From NCBI GenBank assembly GCA_019242135.1, contig JAFAWC010000496.1:1-5817 (forward strand): a DNA stretch of 5,817 nucleotides, written 5' to 3'. Shown here one piece after another: positions 1 to 5,267 of the stretch. The position numbers and the translations under genes were made by a program. This stretch comes from Mycobacteriaceae bacterium (lineage in GTDB: Bacteria > Actinomycetota > Actinomycetes > Mycobacteriales > Mycobacteriaceae). Each line of letters starts with the position of its first letter. Position 1 is the first letter of the stretch. The notes beneath the pieces are model-generated. The model did not search any database. It had not been told where the DNA came from and worked only from the letters and a program-made list of their open reading frames with translations.

Positions 1-611
1 TCCAGCGCCATCCGCTGCTGCGGGTCGAGATTGTCGGCCTCCATCTTCGACAGCGCGAAGAACTCCGAGTCGAAGCCCTTGATGTCTTTGAGGTAGCCGC
101 CGCGAGTGCGGGCCTTGGCGACACGCTCAGCGATGCGGGGTTCGTCGAGGAACTCCACCCAGCGACCCGCGGGCAGATCGCTGATCGCGTCGCGACCCTC
201 CAGCAGCGCCTGCCACGTCTCCGCGGGCGTGTTCATGTCGCCCGGAAAGCGGGTGGACAGCCCGACGACCGCGATGTCGGCGACGTCCCGCGCCCGCGAC
301 CAGTCCTCGTCGTCGGCGGCGCCGTCGGTTTCCGGCTCGCCCTCGACGATGCGCGTGGCCAGCGATTCGATGGTGGGGTGCTGAAACGCCACCGTCGCCG
401 AGAGCGTCACGCCGGTGAGGTCCTCGATGTCGGCGGCCATCGAGACCGCGTCACGTGACGACAGGCCCAACTCGACCATCGGGGCGGTCTCGTCGATCGC
501 GTCCGCGGACTGGCTGGTGGCGTCGGCCACCCAATTGCGCAGCCAGGTTCGCATCTCGGCGACCGTCATGTCGCCTTGTTGGGTGGTGTCCTCAGTTTCG
601 TTCTCTGTCAT
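1..611 (-). CDS. pks13: Pks13, N-terminal part (acyl-carrier domain and start of ketosynthase); runs off left edge
   Basis: Pks13 is the cytosolic polyketide synthase that performs the last condensation of mycolic acid synthesis. Its N-terminal acyl-carrier domain receives the meromycolyl chain from FadD32. The window shows the first 203 codons from the ATG at 611. Residues about 15-90 form the carrier domain, with the motif VELGLSSRDA; Ser52 is the expected phosphopantetheine site, matching Ser55 of the M. tuberculosis protein as I remember it. From about residue 112 the ketosynthase begins (DIAVVGLSTRFPG), and DPQQR at 196-200 is the usual early ketosynthase signature. The catalytic cysteine and the later domains lie beyond the edge. 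No Shine-Dalgarno sequence is evident before the ATG. The gene begins 15 nt after the fadD32 stop and in the same frame, so translation is probably coupled. The identification is secure; the exact start is likely but rests on homology. Confidence 0.96.
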   Translation of the reverse strand, partial: MTENETEDTTQQGDMTVAEMRTWLRNWVADATSQSADAIDETAPMVELGLSSRDAVSMAADIEDLTGVTLSATVAFQHPTIESLATRIVEGEPETDGAADDEDWSRARDVADIAVVGLSTRFPGDMNTPAETWQALLEGRDAISDLPAGRWVEFLDEPRIAERVAKARTRGGYLKDIKGFDSEFFALSKMEADNLDPQQRMAL

Positions 612-626
612 ACCAATTCGCGGTTG

Positions 627-2543
627 TCAGTCCGCCGCGTCGGGGAAGGAGTTCTGGGCGGGGGTGCCGCCGCGCAGGCTGCCGTCGATGTAGGCGGCCC
701 GGCATGCGCGCCGGCCGATCTTGCCGCTTGATGTGCGCGGGATGGTGCCGGCAGGCACCAACAGCATGTCGCGCACCGTGACACCGTGGCGGACGGCGAT
801 CGCGGCGCGGATGTCATCGGCGACCGGCACTGCGTCGAGCTTGTGAGCGCCGGGCGCGCGCTCACCGACGATCACCAACTGTTCGGACGTGTCCTCCGGG
901 TCGTACTTCAGCCCGGCGTGCGGGTTATCGAAGACAGCCGCGGGGAGTTGATTGGCCGGCACGGAGAACGCCGCGGCGAATCCCGGCCGCAGCGCGCGGG
1001 TGGACTCCTGCGCGGTGTACTCGAGGTCCAGAGGGTAATGGTTGCGGCCGTCGATGATCACCAGCTCCTTGATCCGGCCGGTGACGTAGAACTCACCGTC
1101 GAGGAATGCGCCCAGGTCGCCGGTGCGCATCCACATCGCGTCCTCCGGGGCACCCTCGGCATGGGACGGGTTGGTGCGCGCCTTGAGGATGTTCTTGAAC
1201 GTCTCCTGGGTCTCCTGCTCACGGTTCCAGTAGCCGGTGCCGACGTTGTTGCCGTGTACCCAGATCTCGCCGATCTGGCCGTCGGGCAGCTCCTCGCCGG
1301 TGTCCGGGTCGACGATCACCGCCCACTCGTCGTAGCCGATCTTGCCGCAGGACGCCTGCGTCATCGCCTTCGGCGAACCGTCGGGGACCGGCACCAGCCG
1401 GCCGCTGACCAGCTCATCACGGTCGACGCTGATGATCAGCGGCGGTGAGTTGGGCTCGGTGGTGGACACGAACAGCGTCGCCTCGGCCATCCCGTACGAC
1501 GGCTTGATCACACTGGGGGACAGCCCGTACGGCGCGAACGCGTCGGTGAACTTGCGTATCGAGGCCTGCGACACCGGCTCACTGCCATTGAGGATCGCCC
1601 GGACATTGCTCAGGTCGAGTTCGGGTTCGCCTTCCTTGGGCAGCCCACGCAGTGCAGCGTGCTCGAACGCGAAATTCGGCGCCGCCGAAATGGTCGAATC
1701 ACGGTCCTCGCCCTTCACCGCGAGCTCGCGTAGCCAACGGATCGGTCGGCGCACGAACGCGGCGGGGGTCATGAACGTCGCGTTCCTGCCGATGATCGAC
1801 GGCAGCATGATCGTGATCAGGCCCATGTCGTGAAAGAACGGAAGCCAGCTGACGCCGCGTACGCCTTCGTCGCCTTGTTCCAGCGCGGTCAGCACGGTCA
1901 TCACCTGAGTCAGGTTGGTGGCCACTGCCACGTGCGTGATCTTCACGCCTGCCGGGGCGCGGGTGGAGCCCGAGGTGTACTGCAGGTAGGCGATTGTGTC
2001 CTCGGTGGGGTTCTCGGGCTGCACCCAGGTATCGGCGACCTCTTCGGGCACCGCGTCAACGGCGATGATGCGCGGACGTTCCTTCGCCGGCCGGTTGCGG
2101 AAGAACTTGCGCACGCCCTCGGCCGAGCCGGTGGTGGTGAGAATCGTCGATGGGGTGCAGTCGTCGAGCACCGAATGCAGTCGGCCGACATGACCGGGTT
2201 CTCCCGGGTCGAACAGGGGCACGGCGATGCGACCGGAATACATCGCGCCGTAGAACGCGCTCAGGTAGTCCAGGTTCTGCGGGCACAGGATCGCGATCCG
2301 GTCACCGGGCTCGGTGACCTGTTGCAGGCGGGCGCCGATGGCACGGTTACGGGCGCTGAACTGCGCCCAGGTCAGGTCGCGCGCGACGCCGTCGCGCTCA
2401 GTGGAGAAGTCGAGAAAGCGATACGCCAGGTGGTCACCCCGGGTATGGGCCCACCGCTCCACGTGGCGGACGAGGCTGGAGCCCTGCGGAAACACGATCC
2501 GGCCCGTCTTCTTGTCGATGAACGGGTTGACCAAAGTCGGCAC
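627..2543 (-). CDS. fadD32: FadD32, long-chain fatty-acyl-AMP ligase of mycolic acid synthesis
   Basis: FadD32 uses ATP to turn meromycolic acid into an acyl-adenylate and loads it onto the Pks13 N-terminal carrier domain, in the cytosol. The 638-residue length fits the family. Visible motifs are the ATP-binding loop [11 protein letters not shown] (189-199), FHDMGL (237-242), SYGMAEAT (349-356), RTGDLG (473-478), [16 protein letters not shown] (489-504) and the C-terminal [11 protein letters not shown] (602-612), with the presumed catalytic Lys608. Thr552 in DTSEQ sits where a phosphorylated threonine has been reported in the M. tuberculosis enzyme (from memory). The GTG start at 2543 is chosen because AGGAGAG lies 6 nt upstream and because the N-terminus (VNPFI then a glycine-rich turn) aligns with known FadD32 proteins. 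The gene is first in an operon with pks13, with its own upstream regulatory gap. Nothing in it looks broken. Confidence 0.97.
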   Translation of the reverse strand: MPTLVNPFIDKKTGRIVFPQGSSLVRHVERWAHTRGDHLAYRFLDFSTERDGVARDLTWAQFSARNRAIGARLQQVTEPGDRIAILCPQNLDYLSAFYGAMYSGRIAVPLFDPGEPGHVGRLHSVLDDCTPSTILTTTGSAEGVRKFFRNRPAKERPRIIAVDAVPEEVADTWVQPENPTEDTIAYLQYTSGSTRAPAGVKITHVAVATNLTQVMTVLTALEQGDEGVRGVSWLPFFHDMGLITIMLPSIIGRNATFMTPAAFVRRPIRWLRELAVKGEDRDSTISAAPNFAFEHAALRGLPKEGEPELDLSNVRAILNGSEPVSQASIRKFTDAFAPYGLSPSVIKPSYGMAEATLFVSTTEPNSPPLIISVDRDELVSGRLVPVPDGSPKAMTQASCGKIGYDEWAVIVDPDTGEELPDGQIGEIWVHGNNVGTGYWNREQETQETFKNILKARTNPSHAEGAPEDAMWMRTGDLGAFLDGEFYVTGRIKELVIIDGRNHYPLDLEYTAQESTRALRPGFAAAFSVPANQLPAAVFDNPHAGLKYDPEDTSEQLVIVGERAPGAHKLDAVPVADDIRAAIAVRHGVTVRDMLLVPAGTIPRTSSGKIGRRACRAAYIDGSLRGGTPAQNSFPDAAD

Positions 2544-2549
2544 GTCTTA

Positions 2550-2556
2550 CTCTCCT
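2550..2556 (-). promoter_or_regulatory. Ribosome-binding site of fadD32
   Basis: On the minus strand AGGAGAG ends 6 nt before the GTG at 2543, a good Shine-Dalgarno match and spacing. It supports the GTG start and is the strongest ribosome-binding site seen in the window. The last bases of the site run into the TAA (2549-2547) of a possible upstream ORF in the same frame. Confidence 0.8.
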
Positions 2557-2590
2557 GTCAAGCACCCTCGTGGGACCTGTCTCACCAAGT

Positions 2591-2602
2591 GGGGCCGGCC
2601 CC
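2591..2602. repeat. Perfect 12-bp GC palindrome in the fadD32 leader
   Basis: GGGGCCGGCCCC reads the same on both strands. It lies about 50 nt upstream of the fadD32 start, next to a second inverted repeat. As RNA it could add to a structured 5' leader; as DNA it could be a protein site. No T-run follows on the minus strand, so it is not an intrinsic terminator. Confidence 0.55.
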
Positions 2603-2603
2603 T

Positions 2604-2629
2604 GGGTCGACCGGCTGTCACCGCGACCC
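2604..2629 (-). repeat. Inverted repeat GGGTCG / CGACCC in the fadD32 leader
   Basis: On the minus strand GGGTCG (2629-2624) and CGACCC (2609-2604) are perfect 6-bp arms around a 14-nt loop. The loop contains GGTGAC, the same hexamer that forms the arms of the palindrome near the candidate promoter. The repeat sits beside the 12-bp palindrome, so the leader RNA could fold strongly just ahead of the ribosome-binding site. Its function is unknown. Confidence 0.4.
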
Positions 2630-2709
2630 TCAAACCTCCAAGATCGTACAGAGGTTGATGACCAGCCCATTCGCCGCGCGCACCCATTGCCGTTCTTACT
2701 TATTTCTTA

Positions 2710-2738
2710 ATGTTAGGTGACGGCCAATCGGTCACCAA
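2710..2738 (-). promoter_or_regulatory. Candidate sigma-A-type promoter of fadD32-pks13
   Basis: On the minus strand TTGGTG (2738-2733) is followed by a 17-nt spacer and TAACAT (2715-2710). The spacing is ideal; the hexamers match the consensus at 3 of 6 and 4 of 6 positions. The site is in the AT-richer right part of the gap, where a promoter for the fadD32 operon is expected. A start near 2703 would give a leader of about 160 nt. The -35 box and spacer coincide with an inverted repeat, suggesting regulation at this point. The call is by eye and unverified. Confidence 0.45.
2716..2736. promoter_or_regulatory. Candidate operator: inverted repeat GGTGAC-N9-GTCACC
   Basis: Perfect 6-bp arms GGTGAC (2716-2721) and GTCACC (2731-2736) flank a 9-bp centre. 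Beyond one mismatched pair, two further pairs (TT and AA) also match. The repeat covers part of the candidate -35 box and all of the spacer, and abuts the -10 box, which is where a dimeric repressor would block RNA polymerase. I do not recognise it as the site of a named regulator. Confidence 0.45.
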
Positions 2739-2780
2739 ATCGACCGGCCGTTCTTTTGCTACATAGTTATGGTCTCGTGT

Positions 2781-3707
2781 TCATCCGTGCCTGACAGGAT
2801 GGGGTGCGGCGGCGATCACGTTCGCTGCCCAGTCGCGCGTCCAGACCGTGGCCGGCTGGCCATTCAGACTCCAGAACTGCGTGGTGTTGTACAGCGCGTG
2901 CACGGGCTGGCCCGCGCCGCCCAGCAGCACTTTGATCGTTCCCGGCAGGTTCAGCGGATCGAACGCGTCCGACGGCGCCGCGCAGATCAGATCGCCCTGT
3001 GCGCAGATTTCGTTGGTCCGGTCGGTCAACGCACCGAAGCCGCCGCTACGTCCGCCGGTCATCGTCATGCCGGACGGAATGAACGGAAAAGAACGCAGCG
3101 TGATCTCGGCGCCTTCGCCGGCGGGCTTCGGGCCGATGTCCTGCCCGATACCAGGCTCTCGACGGCCGTCGGCGATCAACGTCACACCGAGCACACGATC
3201 AGAAGCCACCGGTCCGCGGCCGTTTCCGATATCGCTTGCGAGGTCACCACCGATGACCGCCCCCTGGGAGAATCCGACGATCACAAAGCCGGTGAGCGGG
3301 CATTTCCCGGCCACCTCCGCAATCGCGTTTCTGGCGGCATCTGTGCCCTGGCGCCGGCTCACGTCGTAATCGACCTCATTGTCACCGGACAGCGGGCGGT
3401 GGAACTGCGCGACGTACGGGACGGTGTAAACCTGCAGCCGACCAGTGCCGAACTGGGTGGCAAGCGAACGCGTCACGTTGAGCAGCAGGGCGTTTGGGAA
3501 CTGAGTCGGATTCGTGGGGTCCTGTTGTGGCGAGGACTCCCAGGTGCCGGGGATCGACACCATCATCACGTCGGGGCAACTGAGGGCCTGGGCCGACTCG
3601 GGTCCGGGCCTGTGATGCCGCAAGACGAGCAGGACCACGACGGCCAGGACCAGCGCCGCGGTCACCGCGAGCGCAAGGATACGTTTGCGCCGACGCCGCT
3701 TCGCCAT
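2781..3707 (-). CDS. Second Culp6-like cutinase-family hydrolase (tandem paralogue of Culp6)
   Basis: This 308-residue protein belongs to the cutinase-like family of serine hydrolases. MAKRRRRKR and a hydrophobic segment at about 10-29 form a basic N-terminus plus membrane anchor or signal, placing the catalytic domain outside the membrane. Catalytic residues are Ser147 in GFSQG, Asp239 in GDLIC and His270 in QPVH. Cys44/136 and Cys235/242 fit the two family disulfides. Over residues 231-300 I count 54 of 70 identities with the neighbouring Culp6. The start is the ATG at 3707: it aligns with the other copy's MAK start, one nucleotide after its stop. No Shine-Dalgarno is visible, so translation probably depends on coupling. 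Its segment between anchor and domain is much shorter than in Culp6. It should be an active lipid esterase or thioesterase; its own substrate is unknown. Confidence 0.9.
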   Translation of the reverse strand: MAKRRRRKRILALAVTAALVLAVVVLLVLRHHRPGPESAQALSCPDVMMVSIPGTWESSPQQDPTNPTQFPNALLLNVTRSLATQFGTGRLQVYTVPYVAQFHRPLSGDNEVDYDVSRRQGTDAARNAIAEVAGKCPLTGFVIVGFSQGAVIGGDLASDIGNGRGPVASDRVLGVTLIADGRREPGIGQDIGPKPAGEGAEITLRSFPFIPSGMTMTGGRSGGFGALTDRTNEICAQGDLICAAPSDAFDPLNLPGTIKVLLGGAGQPVHALYNTTQFWSLNGQPATVWTRDWAANVIAAAPHPVRHG

Positions 3708-3828
3708 GTCAGGTGTGGGGGGGATGGGGCGCACCGGCGAGGACGCCAGCGGCCCAGTTGCGCGCCCACACGGTGGCGGGCTGACCGTCCAGACTCCAGA
3801 ACTGCGTGGTGTTGTACAGCGCGTGCAC
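2865..3828. repeat. Direct repeat: exact 39-bp identity between the two culp6-like genes
   Basis: Positions 2865-2903 and 3790-3828 are identical over 39 bp, an offset of 925 bp. They encode the conserved segment around [13 protein letters not shown] near the C-terminus of each hydrolase. This reflects the tandem gene duplication and could serve as a site for recombination or gene conversion. Confidence 0.9.
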
Positions 3829-3924
3829 CGGTTGGCCGCCACCACCGGACAACACGCTGAGCGTGGTGGGCAGGTTGGTGATGTTGAACGCCTCCTGCGG
3901 CGCCGCGCAGATCAGATCGCCCTG
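2973..3924. repeat. Direct repeat: exact 27-bp identity between the two culp6-like genes
   Basis: Positions 2973-2999 and 3898-3924 are identical over 27 bp, at the same 925-bp offset as the 39-bp repeat. They encode QGDLICAAP around the catalytic aspartate. No insertion or deletion separates the two repeats, so this part of the duplication is collinear. Confidence 0.9.
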
Positions 3925-4722
3925 GGCGCAGATCTCGTTGGTGCGGTTGTTGAGCGCACCGAACCCGCCCGGCCGTGGCCCGGTCATCGTCAAGCCGAAG
4001 CCGGACAACATCGGCACCTCGTGCAGCGTGATCTCAGCGCCCTGCCCGGGCGGGTTGGGGCCGATGTCCTGGCCCACGCCGGCCTCGCGGCGACCGTCGG
4101 CGATCAGCGTCACCCCCAGCACCAAGTCCTCGTCGACGGGTCCCCGGCCGTTACCGATGTCGCTGGCGATGTCGCCCGCGATGACCGCGCCCTGGGAAAA
4201 ACCGATGATCACATAGCTGGTCAGAGGGCACTTGTTGGACATGTCGGTGAGCGCGGCCACCGCCGCGCGGGTGCCCTCCGCGCGACTGTCGTTGTAGGAG
4301 ATCTGGTTGTCCGTGCTGAACGGGTTGTGGAACTGCGCCGTGTAGGGCACGGTGTACGTCTGGATGCGGCCGTTGCCGAATTGCTCGGACAGCGGACCAG
4401 TGACGTTGAGCAGCAACGCATTCGGGAACTGCGTCGGGTTGCGCGGGTCCTGCTGCGCCGAGGACTCCCAGGTGCCCGGGATCGAAAGCACCTGCACGTC
4501 GGGACAACTCGCGTCCTGAGACGCCGGGCGCGGCTTCTTCGGGACCACCGACGTGCTCGGTGGTGCTGCGTTCGGCGGGCTGGGCTGCGGCGACTGGCCG
4601 GGACCGGGCGCACGCAGGTAGACCACCAGGTAGAGCAGACCGAGTACGACCAGCAGCGCCATCGCACCTGCTGCGGTCAGCGCGAGCAGGCGGTGGCGCC
4701 TCCGCCGAGACTTCTTTGCCAT
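3709..4722 (-). CDS. culp6: Culp6, Rv3802c-type cell-wall cutinase-like lipase/thioesterase
   Basis: Culp6 (Rv3802c) is a cell-wall serine hydrolase with reported phospholipase A and thioesterase activity, linked to control of mycolate-containing envelope lipids. This 337-residue copy starts [11 protein letters not shown], close to the M. tuberculosis N-terminus as I recall it, so I take it as the orthologue. A hydrophobic anchor spans about 12-36, followed by a proline-rich linker (37-72) and the hydrolase domain from Cys73. Catalytic residues are Ser176 in GFSQG, Asp269 in GDLIC and His300 in QPVH. Cys73/165 and Cys265/272 fit the two cutinase disulfides. The ATG at 4722 has AGGG 4 nt upstream, a weak and close site, and lies 9 nt after the lipoprotein stop. 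The gene ends one base before the second copy's ATG, with a C7 tract just before the stop. Confidence 0.94.
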   Translation of the reverse strand: MAKKSRRRRHRLLALTAAGAMALLVVLGLLYLVVYLRAPGPGQSPQPSPPNAAPPSTSVVPKKPRPASQDASCPDVQVLSIPGTWESSAQQDPRNPTQFPNALLLNVTGPLSEQFGNGRIQTYTVPYTAQFHNPFSTDNQISYNDSRAEGTRAAVAALTDMSNKCPLTSYVIIGFSQGAVIAGDIASDIGNGRGPVDEDLVLGVTLIADGRREAGVGQDIGPNPPGQGAEITLHEVPMLSGFGLTMTGPRPGGFGALNNRTNEICAQGDLICAAPQEAFNITNLPTTLSVLSGGGGQPVHALYNTTQFWSLDGQPATVWARNWAAGVLAGAPHPPHT

Positions 4723-4731
4723 CTTTCCCTG

Positions 4732-5193
4732 CTAGCAGAGCCGGTCGCTGGCGATGCGGATGTAGCTCTCGGTGGCCGCGTCGACGTCGGCGGCGGTGGG
4801 CGCCATCAAACTCAGATGCGCCTCCTGCACGTCATTGGCGACGAGGGGATGCACGTAGTCCCACACCGCCTGCGGGCTCTGGCCCGCTGCGCGCGCCTGA
4901 CAGACATAGCTGCCGATGCTCAGCGCGCGCAGGTCACTGGACGGGTGAACGCCGCCGGCGGCGAGCGCATCGAGGTACCCGCGCTGCTGCGCGGTCACCG
5001 TCAACCTGCTCTGCTGCACCGGCCCGGTGGCGCCCGGATCCGGCTGCTGCGCTCCCGGACCGACGGTGCCCGAGGCCGGTGGTGTGGTCTCGCCCGCGGG
5101 CAGGGTGACGCTGGACATCATCCCGTCGGATGCCGAGCATCCCGACAGAAAGGCGGTGAGCGTGAGCGCCACCGCAGTCAGCGTCCGTTGCAC
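4732..5193 (-). CDS. DUF732-like small secreted lipoprotein
   Basis: With the GTG at 5193 the product is 153 residues. MQRTLTAVALTLTAFLSGC is a compact lipoprotein signal with lipobox LSGC and lipidated Cys19, so the protein should be anchored on the outer face of the membrane. A proline/glycine/threonine-rich linker (about 20-62) leads to a helical domain of about 90 residues with Cys98 and a final Cys153, which fits the two-cysteine DUF732 fold of mycobacterial secreted proteins. Function is unknown. The start is uncertain: the GTG at 5202 gives three more residues (two acidic), and the GGAGG before the 5193 GTG is only 2 nt away. It lies 9 nt upstream of culp6, so it probably shares the culp6 transcript and may help envelope lipid handling; that role is inference from position only. 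Confidence 0.8.
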   Translation of the reverse strand: MQRTLTAVALTLTAFLSGCSASDGMMSSVTLPAGETTPPASGTVGPGAQQPDPGATGPVQQSRLTVTAQQRGYLDALAAGGVHPSSDLRALSIGSYVCQARAAGQSPQAVWDYVHPLVANDVQEAHLSLMAPTAADVDAATESYIRIASDRLC

Positions 5194-5267
5194 GTCCTCC
5201 ACGGTACCGGCTGACCGCCGGCCGCCTCGGTGAGCAACATGGCGGTTTGCTGCCCGGCGGACCCCGG
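5194..5267. other. Gap between fbpD and the lipoprotein gene, with a small hairpin
   Basis: The 74-bp gap contains a 5-bp GC stem with a 5-nt loop at 5207-5221 (minus strand CCGGC-GGTCA-GCCGG), just upstream of the lipoprotein start. No T-run follows, so it is not an intrinsic terminator; it could affect translation start. I see no convincing promoter here, which fits readthrough from fbpD. An ATG at 5240 opens only a 20-codon frame out of phase with the lipoprotein. Confidence 0.4.

Larger units (their letters stand above)
2547..2687 (-). other. Possible 46-codon upstream ORF in the fadD32 leader
   Basis: An ATG at 2687 opens a 46-codon frame that stops at TAA 2549-2547, one codon before the fadD32 GTG and in the same frame as fadD32. 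The peptide begins MGARGEWAGH and ends RGCLTGE. There is no convincing ribosome-binding site before the ATG, and third positions are much less GC-rich than in the neighbouring genes, particularly in the first half. The frame may therefore be open by chance. If translated, its stop would overlap the fadD32 ribosome-binding region and could couple the two. I recognise no family. Confidence 0.2.
2689..2755. repeat. Pair of 9-bp direct repeats flanking the promoter region
   Basis: GCCGTTCTT occurs at 2689-2697 and again at 2747-2755 on the plus strand, starts 58 bp apart. The two copies stand roughly symmetrically on either side of the promoter palindrome. The pair could be a second binding element or chance in a short region. 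Confidence 0.3.
2544..2780. other. Regulatory gap between the culp6-like gene and fadD32
   Basis: This 237-bp stretch carries no convincing gene. The half next to the culp6-like gene is AT-richer and contains the candidate promoter, palindrome and direct repeats; the half next to fadD32 is GC-rich and contains the leader inverted repeats and the ribosome-binding site. After the culp6-like stop at 2781 I see no hairpin followed by a T-run on the minus strand. Transcripts from the upstream operon could therefore read through into fadD32. Confidence 0.7.

Noticed and set aside
786..1448. Plus-strand open frame of 220 codons within fadD32
   Set aside because: It is a shadow of the conserved C-terminal half of FadD32, with no domain signature or convincing start signals.
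2556..2561. Perfect TTGACA on the minus strand just before fadD32
   Set aside because: It overlaps the ribosome-binding site. A -10 box at normal spacing would fall inside fadD32, where the sequence is GACTTT, so it is unlikely to be a promoter for this gene.
1830..2720. Plus-strand open frame of 296 codons opposite fadD32 and its leader
   Set aside because: It is antisense to conserved fadD32 motifs, with low-complexity composition and no family resemblance.
2745..2757. CGGCCG followed by TTCTTTT on the plus strand, resembling a terminator
   Set aside because: The stem is only a 6-bp self-complementary block with no loop, and it would act on plus-strand transcription, where no gene is supported.
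2762..2771. Short palindrome CATA-GT-TATG after the second culp6-like gene
   Set aside because: Four-base arms in an AT-rich spot are too weak to call an operator or terminator.
3708..3845. 46-residue N-terminal extension of the second culp6-like protein
   Set aside because: The extension lies wholly inside the end of culp6 in another frame, resembles no export signal, and would bury the basic anchor. The ATG at 3707 matches the MAK start of the neighbour.
3685..5214. Long plus-strand open frame of 509 codons opposite both culp6 genes
   Set aside because: It is antisense to two well-supported genes, its arginine/histidine/valine-rich product has no recognisable domain, and such open frames are common opposite GC-rich coding sequence.
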